In this document: positions 1 through 8,093 of the stretch, one piece after another
Position numbering within the stretch: the first letter of the stretch is position 1
Layout of the letters: each line of letters opens with the position of its first letter
Source of the DNA: an uncultured Lachnospiraceae bacterium
GTDB lineage: Bacteria > Bacillota > Clostridia > Lachnospirales > Lachnospiraceae
Direction of reading: 5' to 3'
Assembly: GCA_910578475.1 (NCBI GenBank)
Contig: CAJTRK010000003.1
Coordinates: forward strand, 62,001-126,000
Length of the DNA: 64,000 bases
Program-made: the position numbers and the translations under genes
Notes under the pieces: model-generated
Database searches by the model: none
The model's input: only the letters and a program-made list of their open reading frames with translations
What the model was told of the DNA's origin: nothing

Positions 1-50
1 TCGTCACATACATTAACAGTATCAGTATCTTATAGTAAGGATGTGATATT

Positions 51-803
51 ATGAAAATCGAAAAAGTAAATGAGCACCAGATTCGCTGCACGCTTACAAG
101 GGAAGACCTTGCCGATAGAGAACTGAAAATAAGTGAACTTGCTTATGGCACGGAAAAAGCCAAAAGCCTTTTTCGTGATATGATGCAGCAGGCCGCCTGT
201 GAATGCGGCTTTGAAGCAGAAGATATTCCGCTTATGATAGAAGCGATTCCTTTAAACGCGGAATGTATCGTTCTAATCATTACCAAAGTAGAAGACCCGG
301 AAGAGCTGGATACCCGCTTTTCCAAGTTTGCGCCTTCCGTACATCATGAAGAATCCGAGGAAACGGATGATATTATGGAAGCCTTTGCCGACAGCGCCGA
401 TGAAATGTTGGATATGCTGCGGAAAATGGACCAGCAGAGCCGTTCTTCGTCTCTTTCCGGGACGGGAAACAAACAGGCCGCTCCGGCAGGCGAATCCGTG
501 CAGACAGCGCATACGCCCCGTATGTACTCTTTTTCTTCCCTGTACGACATCATGAGATTCGCACATATTGCCGCGCCTCTTTGCCATAATGAAAACTCTT
601 TATATAAGAAAGCGCATGACGGTTCCTATCTGCTTCTAATCAATCCGGCAAATGCCGCCGCCGCAGATTTCAACCGGCTCTGCAATATGCTTACGGAATA
701 CGGCAGACAGGAGCGTTTTACCTCGGCTGTGGAATCCTATCTGGAAGAGCATTGCGAATCGGTTATCAAAAACAGCGCGCTTCAGTCGCTGGCAGCCATT
801 TAA
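51..803 (+). CDS. mecA: MecA-family adaptor protein
   Basis: A 250-residue protein of the MecA family, adaptors that bring substrates to the ClpC AAA+ unfoldase for degradation by ClpCP. The N-terminal domain (about 1-90) starts MKIEKVNEHQIRCTLTREDL, typical of the family, and includes the segment with ECGFEAEDIPLMIEAIP. A low-complexity acidic and Ser-rich linker follows (about 100-160). The C-terminal ClpC-binding domain (about 165-250) contains SLYDIMRFAHIA and a run of paired helices. Length fits the family. The start has an AAGGATG-type site 8-10 bases upstream. The gene stands alone and is followed by a hairpin terminator. Which substrates it handles here cannot be read from the sequence. 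Confidence 0.93.
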   Translation: MKIEKVNEHQIRCTLTREDLADRELKISELAYGTEKAKSLFRDMMQQAACECGFEAEDIPLMIEAIPLNAECIVLIITKVEDPEELDTRFSKFAPSVHHEESEETDDIMEAFADSADEMLDMLRKMDQQSRSSSLSGTGNKQAAPAGESVQTAHTPRMYSFSSLYDIMRFAHIAAPLCHNENSLYKKAHDGSYLLLINPANAAAADFNRLCNMLTEYGRQERFTSAVESYLEEHCESVIKNSALQSLAAI

Positions 804-833
804 TTTAGTCGATAAAATTTTATTGCAAAAATA

Positions 834-866
834 AGACAGCATGCCTCACCGGTATGCTGCCTTTTA
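834..866 (+). terminator. Intrinsic terminator after mecA
   Basis: Inverted repeat with arms AGCATGCC (838-845) and GGTATGCT (851-858) around a short loop, one G-U pair, followed by a C and a T-rich run. It lies 35 bases past the mecA stop and closes that transcript. An A-rich 5' flank could also let it work in the other direction for the convergent DUF1858 gene. Confidence 0.65.
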
Positions 867-910
867 TTTTCCGGCTTTCTTTTCTGACTCTGAAAACCGC
901 TTCTGCCCCG

Positions 911-1102
911 TTATAACGCCGCAATCTGTGCCATCAGTTCGTCGATGTTCATGCCGTGTACCATTGCCGCTTCTTCCAGAGATTCTCCCTGTGCGGAAGG
1001 GCATCCGAGACAGTGCATTCCCGCATTCATCAGAATGGGGGCAACATCCGGATTGGTTCTTAAAATTTCACCGATTGTCATATCCTTTGTAATTTCTGCC
1101 AT
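911..1102 (-). CDS. DUF1858 domain protein
   Basis: A 63-residue protein consisting only of a DUF1858 domain. The segment ITKDMTIGEILRTNPDVAPI followed by MNAGMHCLGCPSAQGESLEEA is the family hallmark, with a CLGC pair that could bind a metal or form a disulfide. Family members are small cytosolic proteins or domains fused to hybrid-cluster or other redox proteins; the biochemical role is not established. The start has GGAGG with a 7-base spacer. The gene converges with mecA and is separated from the FkbH-like gene by about 220 bases. Confidence 0.85.
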   Translation of the reverse strand: MAEITKDMTIGEILRTNPDVAPILMNAGMHCLGCPSAQGESLEEAAMVHGMNIDELMAQIAAL

Positions 1103-1322
1103 GATTCATACCTCCATTTTTCTCAGATTGATTTACCCCGGTAAACAGAAAACTCTCTCTTCTTTGTCCGCCGGGCGTATGTCCACACAATATCAGCTTT
1201 ACCTGCTGCGTTTATTTTATGCCTTCACAGTATAAACCGAAAATGAAATTCCCACAAGTATCAGCCGAAAATATTTTCCGCAATGTTATTCGAATGTTTT
1301 TCAGAATCCGCATATTACAACA

Positions 1323-3131
1323 TCATGCCGTCGGCAATTCCCCATTGACCTTTATCACCTTATTTTTCTTCTCATACCGTTCGGGAATGACAAACTCCCA
1401 TTCCGTATTTCCTTCGGCGTCCCCGCCCGTTTGCGTAAATCCCTGCATCCCGTAAAAATCTTTTACCATTCCATTTTTGGCGGTCGGATAATAATAGCCT
1501 TTCAGGCGTTTCAGCCCCCGCGCGGCGCACTGTGACACGAGTTCATCCATCATGGCGAACTCCATATCCCGCTTCAGGACGCGGCAGCTCATCAGCCACA
1601 GGTCAATATGAAAAAGTGTTTCGTCCTCCGCATCACGGTGTCCGAAAACAACCGATACAACACCGTTGTCGCCAAACCTGTCCTCCAGCCTGCCGTATAA
1701 TGTGATATAAGAAGCATCTTCTGCAATCCGCTCGATATCGCTCTGGCTGCACCGTTTCGTCGTCAGATTGAACTGATTGCTTTTGTTGGTCAGTTGGGCA
1801 ATGCGCGCCATATACACCGGCGCAAAAGGACATATCTGCGCATCCATTTCCAGAGAAAGCAGATAATCCGCATAGTTTGCATAACCTGCTTCCTGTTTCT
1901 TCCGCTCCGCATTCGCCTGATACATCCGGTTCCTCTCCAAATCATCAGCGGAAAGATTCGTCACTTCAAAATAGCCCGCCCTGTCGAGGGTCGTAATAAA
2001 TCCGGCCGCATCGGCAAGTTCCGGCACTTTTACGCCGGGAACCCGGGATGAGGCAATATGGCGTTCCGCCGGATTGTCATCCACAAACACAAGGCTGTCC
2101 GTGCCGATATTCAGCTCTTCCGCAATTTCCAACAGATTCCGGTCTTTGTTCTCCCAATTTGCCTTGATAACGAGAAAATCCTCCGGTTTCAGAATGCTGT
2201 CCGGACGATTCAGCCCTGCCAGCGCATTTTCTTCGTCATTTTTGGAATTGACCGTCAGCAGGATTCCCAAATCCTTATGCGCCTTTAAATACGCCTGAAA
2301 TTCGCTGTACAGCTGTCCCACCGGCGTTTCCTGTCCGATTTCAATGTTGTCCGCGCCGTCATCTCCCACGACGCCGCCCCAGAGCGTGTTATCCAAATCC
2401 AGCACGAACGCTTTCTGATTTTTTCCGTAGATGGATTTCACAATATTGGCCAGGTTATAGGCGAGTTCCGGTATCGCCTGCACCGCGCAGGCATATTTAT
2501 ACATATGCCAGTATAACGGGTCAGACCACTTCTGAATGCCGTAACAGGAAGCCATATAGTGAATATCATGAATATAAAAATTCTGATGAGCCGCGGCATA
2601 AGCCGCAAATTTCGCGTTCAGTCTGTTTATGAAGCTGACGCGCCCGCAGGGATTTGAGAAGTCCGCGTTCCCAAGCATACGGTAAGCAGGCGGTTCAAAA
2701 TTATTCTGAATAACCGGACACCGGTAAGACGCTTCGATTTTACTCCACATCTGTTCAAAAGGAGCATAAACGCTTTCCGCCAGTTCTTCGATTTGTTCTT
2801 CCGAATCCCCGACCGCCGGAAAGTCTTTGATATTTCTGGAACTCGTATGAATGTACAGGATATCCGGCTGAAACGACACAAGCTCCGGATTATCGAACAT
2901 CACATCCTGCCAGTACTGATTGTATTCCGATTCATAGAAAACAGGCTCAATCCCTGTGTTCAAAAGGAAAAGCTCCAGCATGTCCCTGATATCATGCGTC
3001 GTGGAACCGCCGAGAATTGCTATGCGCTTCTTCAGCCTGCTCTGTTCTTTTTCTCCTAGCAGCGTCTTTTTAAGCGCCTTTCTTTTTTTTAAAATAAATT
3101 CCGAATCAAAAGGGTATTCTAATTCTTTCAC
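1323..3131 (-). CDS. FkbH-like HAD-IIIC family protein
   Basis: About 602 residues. The N-terminal third (to about 230) resembles an SGNH-like fold with the segment RIAILGGSTTHDIRDML. The central part is a HAD superfamily subfamily IIIC domain with the motif DLDNTLWGG and later VFVDDNPAER. The C-terminal part (about 430-600) resembles an acyltransferase of the GNAT fold, with Y.ARIAQLTNKSNQFNLTT. FkbH relatives load glyceryl units from 1,3-bisphosphoglycerate onto acyl carrier proteins, or act in surface-sugar and polyketide pathways. No carrier protein or polyketide gene is adjacent, so the substrate is unknown. I chose the GTG at 3131 because AGGAGA sits 6 bases upstream; a TTG ten codons earlier has no such site. 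Confidence 0.85.
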   Translation of the reverse strand: MKELEYPFDSEFILKKRKALKKTLLGEKEQSRLKKRIAILGGSTTHDIRDMLELFLLNTGIEPVFYESEYNQYWQDVMFDNPELVSFQPDILYIHTSSRNIKDFPAVGDSEEQIEELAESVYAPFEQMWSKIEASYRCPVIQNNFEPPAYRMLGNADFSNPCGRVSFINRLNAKFAAYAAAHQNFYIHDIHYMASCYGIQKWSDPLYWHMYKYACAVQAIPELAYNLANIVKSIYGKNQKAFVLDLDNTLWGGVVGDDGADNIEIGQETPVGQLYSEFQAYLKAHKDLGILLTVNSKNDEENALAGLNRPDSILKPEDFLVIKANWENKDRNLLEIAEELNIGTDSLVFVDDNPAERHIASSRVPGVKVPELADAAGFITTLDRAGYFEVTNLSADDLERNRMYQANAERKKQEAGYANYADYLLSLEMDAQICPFAPVYMARIAQLTNKSNQFNLTTKRCSQSDIERIAEDASYITLYGRLEDRFGDNGVVSVVFGHRDAEDETLFHIDLWLMSCRVLKRDMEFAMMDELVSQCAARGLKRLKGYYYPTAKNGMVKDFYGMQGFTQTGGDAEGNTEWEFVIPERYEKKNKVIKVNGELPTA

Positions 3132-3270
3132 AGATTCTCTCCTGTCTCGCTTATATTCCAAAATCTACTACATTTTATCATAATATTTCGTTTCTGTAAA
3201 ATACATACAAATTTCACAAAAAATTACTTGAAAATTTATAGTTTGTATGCAAAAAAGTACACGCGCCGAC

Positions 3271-3300
3271 TTGACGTGACTTCCTTCTTTAACATATAAT
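3271..3300 (+). promoter_or_regulatory. Sigma-A promoter of the pfl operon
   Basis: TTGACG at 3271-3276 and a perfect TATAAT at 3295-3300, 18 bases apart, about 95 bases upstream of the PFL start. This is the best promoter match in the 230-base gap between the divergent FkbH-like and PFL genes and fits a highly expressed fermentation operon. Confidence 0.7.
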
Positions 3301-3394
3301 GATTTTACAGGATAAGCATATTTTCAGGCATATTTCCCCATAAAATATGCTGAATATATCAAACAAAATAAGAAAAACAGGAGGCTATTTCAAA

Positions 3395-5434
3395 ATGAGA
3401 CCAGAATGGAAAGATTTTGTAGGCGGCAAATGGGAGAATGAAGTAAATGTGCGCGACTTCATTCAGAAAAACTATCACCTCTATGAAGGCGACGAGTCCT
3501 TCTTAGCTGCTCCTACACAGAACACAAAAGACTTATGGGCACAGGTTCTTGATTTACAGAAACAGGAACGTGAGGCAGGCGGTGTATTGGATATGGATAC
3601 AAAAGTTATTTCCACCATTACATCCCACGGACCTGGTTATCTGGACAAGAGCAAAGAGACAATCGTTGGCTTCCAGACAGACAAACCGTTCAAACGTTCC
3701 TTACAGCCTTACGGCGGTATCAGAATGGCTGAGAAAGCCTGCTCCGACAACGGTTACGAAGTTGACCCTGAAATCAGCGAATTTTTCTCAACACACAGAA
3801 AAACACACAATGCCGGCTGCTTCGACGCTTATAACGCAGAGATGAGAGCATGCCGTTCTTCCCATATCATCACAGGTCTTCCGGATGCTTATGGACGTGG
3901 ACGTATCATCGGCGATTACAGACGTGTTGCTCTGTACGGTATCGATTACCTGATTGAAGACAAACAGGCTCAGAAAGATTCTACCGGCCGTGTTATGACA
4001 GATGATATTATCCGTCTTCGTGAAGAGCTTTCCGAGCAGATGGTAGCTCTGAAACTGATGAAAGAAATGGCTGCTTCCTACGGATGCGATATTTCCAAAC
4101 CTGCTACGAACGTACAGGAAGCGATTCAGGCAACTTACTTCGGATATCTGTGTGCGGTTAAAGAGCAGAACGGCGCTGCGATGTCTCTTGGACGTACTTC
4201 TACATTCCTTGACTGCTATGCAGAAAGAGACCTTGCAAACGGAACCTTTACAGAAGAACAGATTCAGGAATTTGTTGACCACTTCATCATGAAGCTGCGT
4301 CTTATCAAATTTGCGCGTACACCTGAATACAACCAGATTTTCGCAGGCGACCCGGTATGGGTAACAGAATCTCTCGGCGGTGTTGGCGTTGACGGACGTC
4401 CGTTAGTAAGCAAGATGAGCTTCCGTTATCTGCACACATTGACAAACTTAGGACCTTCTCCGGAACCGAACCTGACAGTTCTCTGGTCCACAAGACTTCC
4501 TGAGAACTGGAAGAAATACTGTGCTAAGATGTCTATCCAGACTTCTTCCATCCAGTATGAGAACGACGACCTGATGAGAGTAACACACGGCGATGACTAC
4601 GGTATCGCATGCTGCGTATCCTCTATGGTAATCGGTAAGGAAATGCAGTTCTTCGGCGCTCGTGCAAACCTTGCAAAATGTCTGCTCTACGCGTTGAACG
4701 GCGGTGTTGACGAAGTTACCAAGAAACAGGTTGGACCGAAATATCGTGCGGTTACAGGCGATGTTCTTGACTACGATGATGTATACAGCAAATTCATGGA
4801 TATGATGGAATGGCAGGCTGATGTATATGTAAACACCCTGAACATCATCCACTATATGCACGACAAATACTGCTATGAAAGAGCAGAAATGGCTCTTCAT
4901 GACAGAGACGTTAAGCGTTACTTCGCTACCGGTGTTGCTGGTCTTTCCATCGTTGCAGACTCCTTATCCGCTATCAAGTATGCGAAGGTTGAGCCGATTA
5001 GAGACGAAGACGGCATCATCGTTGACTTCAAGACAACCGGCGAATTCCCGAAATACGGTAACGACGACGACCGCGTTGATTCAATTGCACAGGAAGTTGT
5101 TCATAAATTTATGACAGCAATCAGAAGACATCATACCTATCGTGACGGTGTTCCGACAACTTCTATCCTGACAATTACCTCTAACGTAACTTATGGTAAA
5201 GCTACCGGTAATACACCTGACGGACGTAGAAAAGGACAGCCGTTTGCACCTGGTGCAAACCCGATGCACGGACGTGATACTCACGGTGCAGTAGCTTCTC
5301 TGTCTTCCGTATCCAAGCTTCCGTTTAAAGATGCACAGGATGGTATTTCCAATACATTTACCATTATCCCTGGCGCACTCGGCAAGGAAGACCAGGTATT
5401 TGCAGGAGACCTTGAACTCGATTTAAGCAAATAA
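3395..5434 (+). CDS. pflB: Pyruvate formate-lyase core subunit lacking the glycyl-radical domain
   Basis: Converts pyruvate and CoA to acetyl-CoA and formate. The 679-residue protein aligns by eye with classical PFL from its N-terminus to the segment GALGKEDQVFAGDLELDLSK, where it stops. The adjacent catalytic cysteines are Cys406-Cys407 in YGIACCVSSM, equivalent to Cys418/419 of E. coli PFL. The roughly 80-residue C-terminal region carrying the radical glycine is absent and is instead encoded as a separate gene 280 bases downstream. I chose the ATG at 3395 because AGGAGG lies just upstream; an ATG 16 codons earlier lacks a site and adds a non-conserved tail. Codon use is strongly biased, as in highly expressed genes. 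Expected to be active only with the separate glycyl-radical protein and the activating enzyme. Confidence 0.93.
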   Translation: MRPEWKDFVGGKWENEVNVRDFIQKNYHLYEGDESFLAAPTQNTKDLWAQVLDLQKQEREAGGVLDMDTKVISTITSHGPGYLDKSKETIVGFQTDKPFKRSLQPYGGIRMAEKACSDNGYEVDPEISEFFSTHRKTHNAGCFDAYNAEMRACRSSHIITGLPDAYGRGRIIGDYRRVALYGIDYLIEDKQAQKDSTGRVMTDDIIRLREELSEQMVALKLMKEMAASYGCDISKPATNVQEAIQATYFGYLCAVKEQNGAAMSLGRTSTFLDCYAERDLANGTFTEEQIQEFVDHFIMKLRLIKFARTPEYNQIFAGDPVWVTESLGGVGVDGRPLVSKMSFRYLHTLTNLGPSPEPNLTVLWSTRLPENWKKYCAKMSIQTSSIQYENDDLMRVTHGDDYGIACCVSSMVIGKEMQFFGARANLAKCLLYALNGGVDEVTKKQVGPKYRAVTGDVLDYDDVYSKFMDMMEWQADVYVNTLNIIHYMHDKYCYERAEMALHDRDVKRYFATGVAGLSIVADSLSAIKYAKVEPIRDEDGIIVDFKTTGEFPKYGNDDDRVDSIAQEVVHKFMTAIRRHHTYRDGVPTTSILTITSNVTYGKATGNTPDGRRKGQPFAPGANPMHGRDTHGAVASLSSVSKLPFKDAQDGISNTFTIIPGALGKEDQVFAGDLELDLSK

Positions 5435-5475
5435 TATGCCCCAAAACAAAATGAACGAAAAGTAAGGTGGATGTT

Positions 5476-5679
5476 ATGGACGATAAGCAAATGATTGATG
5501 ATTTTGTTAAGATGTTGGATTCCGGTATGGCACAGGGGGTTGGACATGTGAACGTTAATGTTGACGAAAATTCCAATGATTCCAAAAATGTGCAGACTAT
5601 GGGGTGCACAGACTGCTCCAGAACGCCGCTGGCATGCAGCGTACCGACTTTGGAACAGGGATTGGATGACTTCCACTGA
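5476..5679 (+). CDS. Small cysteine-containing protein related to the PFL glycyl-radical domain N-half
   Basis: A 67-residue protein encoded between the PFL core and the glycyl-radical protein. Residues about 1-30 (MIDDFVKMLDSGMAQGVGHV then NVNVDEN) mirror the start of the neighbouring glycyl-radical protein (VDNLVSLLDGYATKGGHHL then NVNV). The second half diverges, with three cysteines in GCTDCSRTPLACSVPTL, and has no RVSGYAV radical loop. It may be a decayed or re-purposed copy of the domain; a role as chaperone, redox partner or inhibitor of the split PFL is only inference. I chose the ATG at 5476, five bases after AAGGTGG; a GTG at 5467 lies inside that site. Same strand and operon as pflB. 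Confidence 0.7.
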   Translation: MDDKQMIDDFVKMLDSGMAQGVGHVNVNVDENSNDSKNVQTMGCTDCSRTPLACSVPTLEQGLDDFH

Positions 5680-5710
5680 ATACTGGTAAAATAAAAAGGA
5701 GGAAACAAAA

Positions 5711-5956
5711 ATGGCAGCAGAAAATACAGCTCAGGTAGATAATCTCGTATCTTTATTGGATGGTTATGCAACAAAAGGTGGTCATCACCTCAATGTTAAT
5801 GTATTGAACAGAGATACTTTACTGGATGCGCAGAAACATCCTGAGAACTATCCTCAGTTGACAATCCGTGTTTCCGGATATGCGGTTAATTTCATTAAAT
5901 TAACACCGGAACAGCAGGCAGACGTTATCTCCCGTACATTCCATGAGAACATCTAA
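5711..5956 (+). CDS. grcA: Stand-alone glycyl-radical domain of pyruvate formate-lyase (GrcA/YfiD-like)
   Basis: An 81-residue protein matching the C-terminal end of classical PFL and the spare-part protein YfiD/GrcA. It contains GHHLNVNVLNRDTLLDA, then HPENYPQLTIRVSGYAVNF with Gly56 as the expected radical site, and ends QQADVISRTFHENI. In E. coli GrcA rescues PFL cleaved by oxygen. Here the main PFL has no such domain, so this protein is expected to be an obligatory second subunit activated by the radical-SAM enzyme encoded downstream. AGGAGG precedes the ATG by 7 bases. It ends the operon at a strong hairpin. Confidence 0.92.
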   Translation: MAAENTAQVDNLVSLLDGYATKGGHHLNVNVLNRDTLLDAQKHPENYPQLTIRVSGYAVNFIKLTPEQQADVISRTFHENI

Positions 5957-5990
5957 TCTCTGAGAAGGCGAGATAAAGCGTAAGAACAAG

Positions 5991-6026
5991 TGCAGGGCTC
6001 TGAATATTCGGAGCCCTGTTTTATTC
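5991..6026 (+). terminator. Intrinsic terminator of the pfl operon
   Basis: Perfect 8-bp arms CAGGGCTC (5993-6000) and GAGCCCTG (6011-6018) around a 10-base loop, followed by TTTTATT. It separates the pflB block from pflA. Confidence 0.85.
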
Positions 6027-6155
6027 TCTCTAAAAGGCCGGTTTCTCTTTAAAAGACTGGTTTTTTTATTCAACACAGGTTATACTATATCTATTGAAAG
6101 TAATGACTCAGCAGATATTTTTCATAAATTTAAAAATCAGAAAGAAGGCGTTATT

Positions 6156-6923
6156 ATGCAGGGAAGAATTCACTCTTTGGAAAGTTTTGGAACCGTAGAC
6201 GGACCCGGCGTCCGCTTTGTTGTTTTCGTACAGGGATGCCCGATGCGGTGTGCATACTGCCACAATCCCGATACATGGGATATGAACGGCGGCACATTGA
6301 TGGAGCCGTCCTACATCATCGAACAGTACGAACGGAATATCAGTTTCTATAAGGGAGGCGGTATCACGGTGACAGGCGGAGAACCGCTGATGCAGGTTGA
6401 TTTCCTGCTCGACCTCTTTACGCTCGCCAAAAAGAAAAATATCCATACTTGTATTGATTCCTCCGGTATCGCCTACAAGCCAAACGGCAATCCCGAATGG
6501 CTCGCAAAGCTGGATAAGCTGATGACGCTGACAGACCTCGTCATGCTGGATATTAAGCATATTAATCCCGAAAAGCATAAAGAACTGACCTCTCAGCCCA
6601 ACGAAGGCATTCTCGCTTTTGCAAAGTATCTTGACGAAAAGAATGTCAATATGTGGATACGCCACGTCATTGTACCCGGCGTCACCGACGACGATAAATA
6701 TTTATATGAACTCGGCTATTTTATCGGTGAATTTCAGAATCTGAAGGCGCTGGACGCTCTTCCGTATCATACGATGGGCGAAAACAAGTATGAGAAGCTC
6801 GGCATGGAATACAAGTTAAAAGGTGTTCCTGCGATGGAGAAAAAAGACCTTCTTGAGAAAAAGGAAGTCATCCTGAAAGGCATCCGGGAACGGCGCAAAG
6901 AACTGGAATCTGGAAAAAATTAG
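6156..6923 (+). CDS. pflA: Pyruvate formate-lyase activating enzyme
   Basis: A 255-residue radical-SAM enzyme that installs the glycyl radical on PFL using S-adenosylmethionine and a [4Fe-4S] cluster. The cluster motif CPMRCAYC has Cys28, Cys32 and Cys35, preceded by the family segment ESFGTVDGPGVRFVVF and followed by HNPDTW. TVTGGEPLMQ is the SAM-binding GGE motif. Length is usual for PflA. The gene follows the pfl core genes after a terminator and about 200 bases, so it probably has its own promoter. The likely target is Gly56 of the separate glycyl-radical protein upstream. AGAAAGAAGG lies upstream of the ATG. Confidence 0.95.
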   Translation: MQGRIHSLESFGTVDGPGVRFVVFVQGCPMRCAYCHNPDTWDMNGGTLMEPSYIIEQYERNISFYKGGGITVTGGEPLMQVDFLLDLFTLAKKKNIHTCIDSSGIAYKPNGNPEWLAKLDKLMTLTDLVMLDIKHINPEKHKELTSQPNEGILAFAKYLDEKNVNMWIRHVIVPGVTDDDKYLYELGYFIGEFQNLKALDALPYHTMGENKYEKLGMEYKLKGVPAMEKKDLLEKKEVILKGIRERRKELESGKN

Positions 6924-6925
6924 TC

Positions 6926-6954
6926 TTGTATATTGGCGATTTTGCTATTATAAT
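6926..6954 (+). promoter_or_regulatory. Sigma-A promoter of the ferredoxin gene
   Basis: TTGTAT (6926-6931), 17 bases, then TATAAT (6949-6954), beginning three bases after the pflA stop. It would drive the ferredoxin gene from about position 6961, independently of pflA read-through. Confidence 0.6.
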
Positions 6955-7008
6955 GGTATTGATAATTTTATATCAAAATGATTTGCAGATAAAAGGAGGA
7001 TAATGATT

Positions 7009-7179
7009 ATGGCTTATGTAATTGGAGATGCTTGTGTAGCTTGCGGTGCATGTGAGGCTCAGTGTCCGGTAGGCGCAATCAGCATGGGCGACGGAAAATT
7101 TGAAATTGATGCAGACAAATGTATCGATTGCGGTTCCTGTGCAGGAACATGCCCGACCGGCGCGATTTCTCAGGGCTGA
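7009..7179 (+). CDS. 2[4Fe-4S] ferredoxin
   Basis: A 56-residue clostridial-type ferredoxin. Two CxxCxxCxxxCP motifs are present: CVACGACEAQCP near residues 9-20 and CIDCGSCAGTCP near 38-49, each able to bind a [4Fe-4S] cluster. It serves as a low-potential electron carrier in the cytosol. I took the second ATG (7009), 9 bases after AGGAGG; an ATG two codons earlier is only 3 bases from it. Position right after pflA suggests, but does not prove, that it could supply the electron needed for reductive SAM cleavage. A bidirectional hairpin follows. Confidence 0.93.
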   Translation: MAYVIGDACVACGACEAQCPVGAISMGDGKFEIDADKCIDCGSCAGTCPTGAISQG

Positions 7180-7221
7180 TAAACCGGCTCGGAAATAAAT
7201 ACGGAAACAAATACAGACACG

Positions 7222-7274
7222 AAAAAGCATTCGTCATCCACAGTGTATACCGCTGTGTGACTGAATGCTTTTTT
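7222..7274. terminator. Bidirectional terminator between ferredoxin and merR genes
   Basis: Arms AAAAAGCATTC (7222-7232) and GAATGCTTTTTT (7263-7274) enclose a further imperfect stem. The A-run on one side and T-run on the other let it stop both convergent transcripts. Confidence 0.75.
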
Positions 7275-7323
7275 ATCGGGGAATTGGCGTTCCGCTATGC
7301 GCTGTCTCCCGCCGGTGTTCCGG

Positions 7324-7968
7324 TTAATGTTTCAAAAATTTCCCCCGCTTCCTCTCTCTTTTGGGCTTAGGCGCTTTTTCTTTCAGCTTATAATGCTGCC
7401 GCAGCATTTCGTCCACTTTACGGTAATGCTCTTCTTCTTTCTTCCAATGCTCTTCTTCGCGCTCTTCTCTTGCGCGGAACTGATAGTCAAGCTCTTTTAG
7501 AATGCTTTCCTTAATTTCCGTACAAAGCTCTTTATTGGCGGCTTTAACCGTCTCCACCATCATATGCTGGAGCAAATACTGTAAGCGGTTCGCTTTTTCT
7601 TCCCTGCTCGCCTCCTCCGATAAAGAAACGATATATTTCTGCTTTCTTCCGATAATATAATCCATTGCCTTTTCTTCTGCGGACGCCGCTTCCGCGGATA
7701 CTTCCGTTTCCTTGACAGGCTTGTCCCCGCCGTCCGTTCCGGCATGTTCTTTCTGCAAAATGTTTTTAATTGCCCGCAGCTGCAGTCCCTGCTCTTTTAA
7801 AAGCTTAATCTCCTTGAACTGACTGACATCTTCCATCGTATAATAACGGTGTCCCATATCATTTCTTTTTATCGGAAGTCCCAGTTCTTCTTCCCAGTAC
7901 CTGAGCACATGACTCTCCACCTGTACCTGCTTCGCCGCTTCCGAAATCAACAATGTCTCCTGTTTCAT
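7324..7968 (-). CDS. MerR-family transcriptional regulator with coiled-coil tail
   Basis: 214 residues. The N-terminal winged-helix MerR DNA-binding domain (about 1-75) includes LISEAAKQVQVESHVLRYWE and MGHRYYTMEDVSQFKEIKLL. The C-terminal half is a long Lys/Glu-rich helical segment (about 120-214) ending in a basic stretch, without cysteines or an obvious ligand domain. Target genes and inducer are unknown. AAGGGG lies 8 bases before the ATG. The gene is downstream of dnaB but separated from it by a hairpin, and converges with the ferredoxin gene. Confidence 0.85.
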   Translation of the reverse strand: MKQETLLISEAAKQVQVESHVLRYWEEELGLPIKRNDMGHRYYTMEDVSQFKEIKLLKEQGLQLRAIKNILQKEHAGTDGGDKPVKETEVSAEAASAEEKAMDYIIGRKQKYIVSLSEEASREEKANRLQYLLQHMMVETVKAANKELCTEIKESILKELDYQFRAREEREEEHWKKEEEHYRKVDEMLRQHYKLKEKAPKPKRERKRGKFLKH

Positions 7969-7998
7969 GTTTTTATCCCCTTTCTGCCAGATAAGCGC

Positions 7999-8031
7999 AA
8001 AGAGACACGCCCCACCCGGGCCTGTCTCTTT
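7999..8031 (-). terminator. Terminator downstream of dnaB
   Basis: Arms AAAGAGACA (7999-8007) and TGTCTCTTT (8023-8031) with a GC-rich inner stem. On the minus strand it lies after dnaB and in the leader of the merR gene, so it probably ends the gdpP-rplI-dnaB transcript. Confidence 0.6.
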
Positions 8032-8093
8032 TGTATAATGTATTTCATATCAAATTTTGATGAAGAATACCTGTTTCAGAGCTTCTCTTCACT

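Noticed and set aside
3788..4900. Minus-strand frames of 62 to 164 codons inside pflB
   Set aside because: Antisense shadows produced by the biased codon use of the PFL gene.
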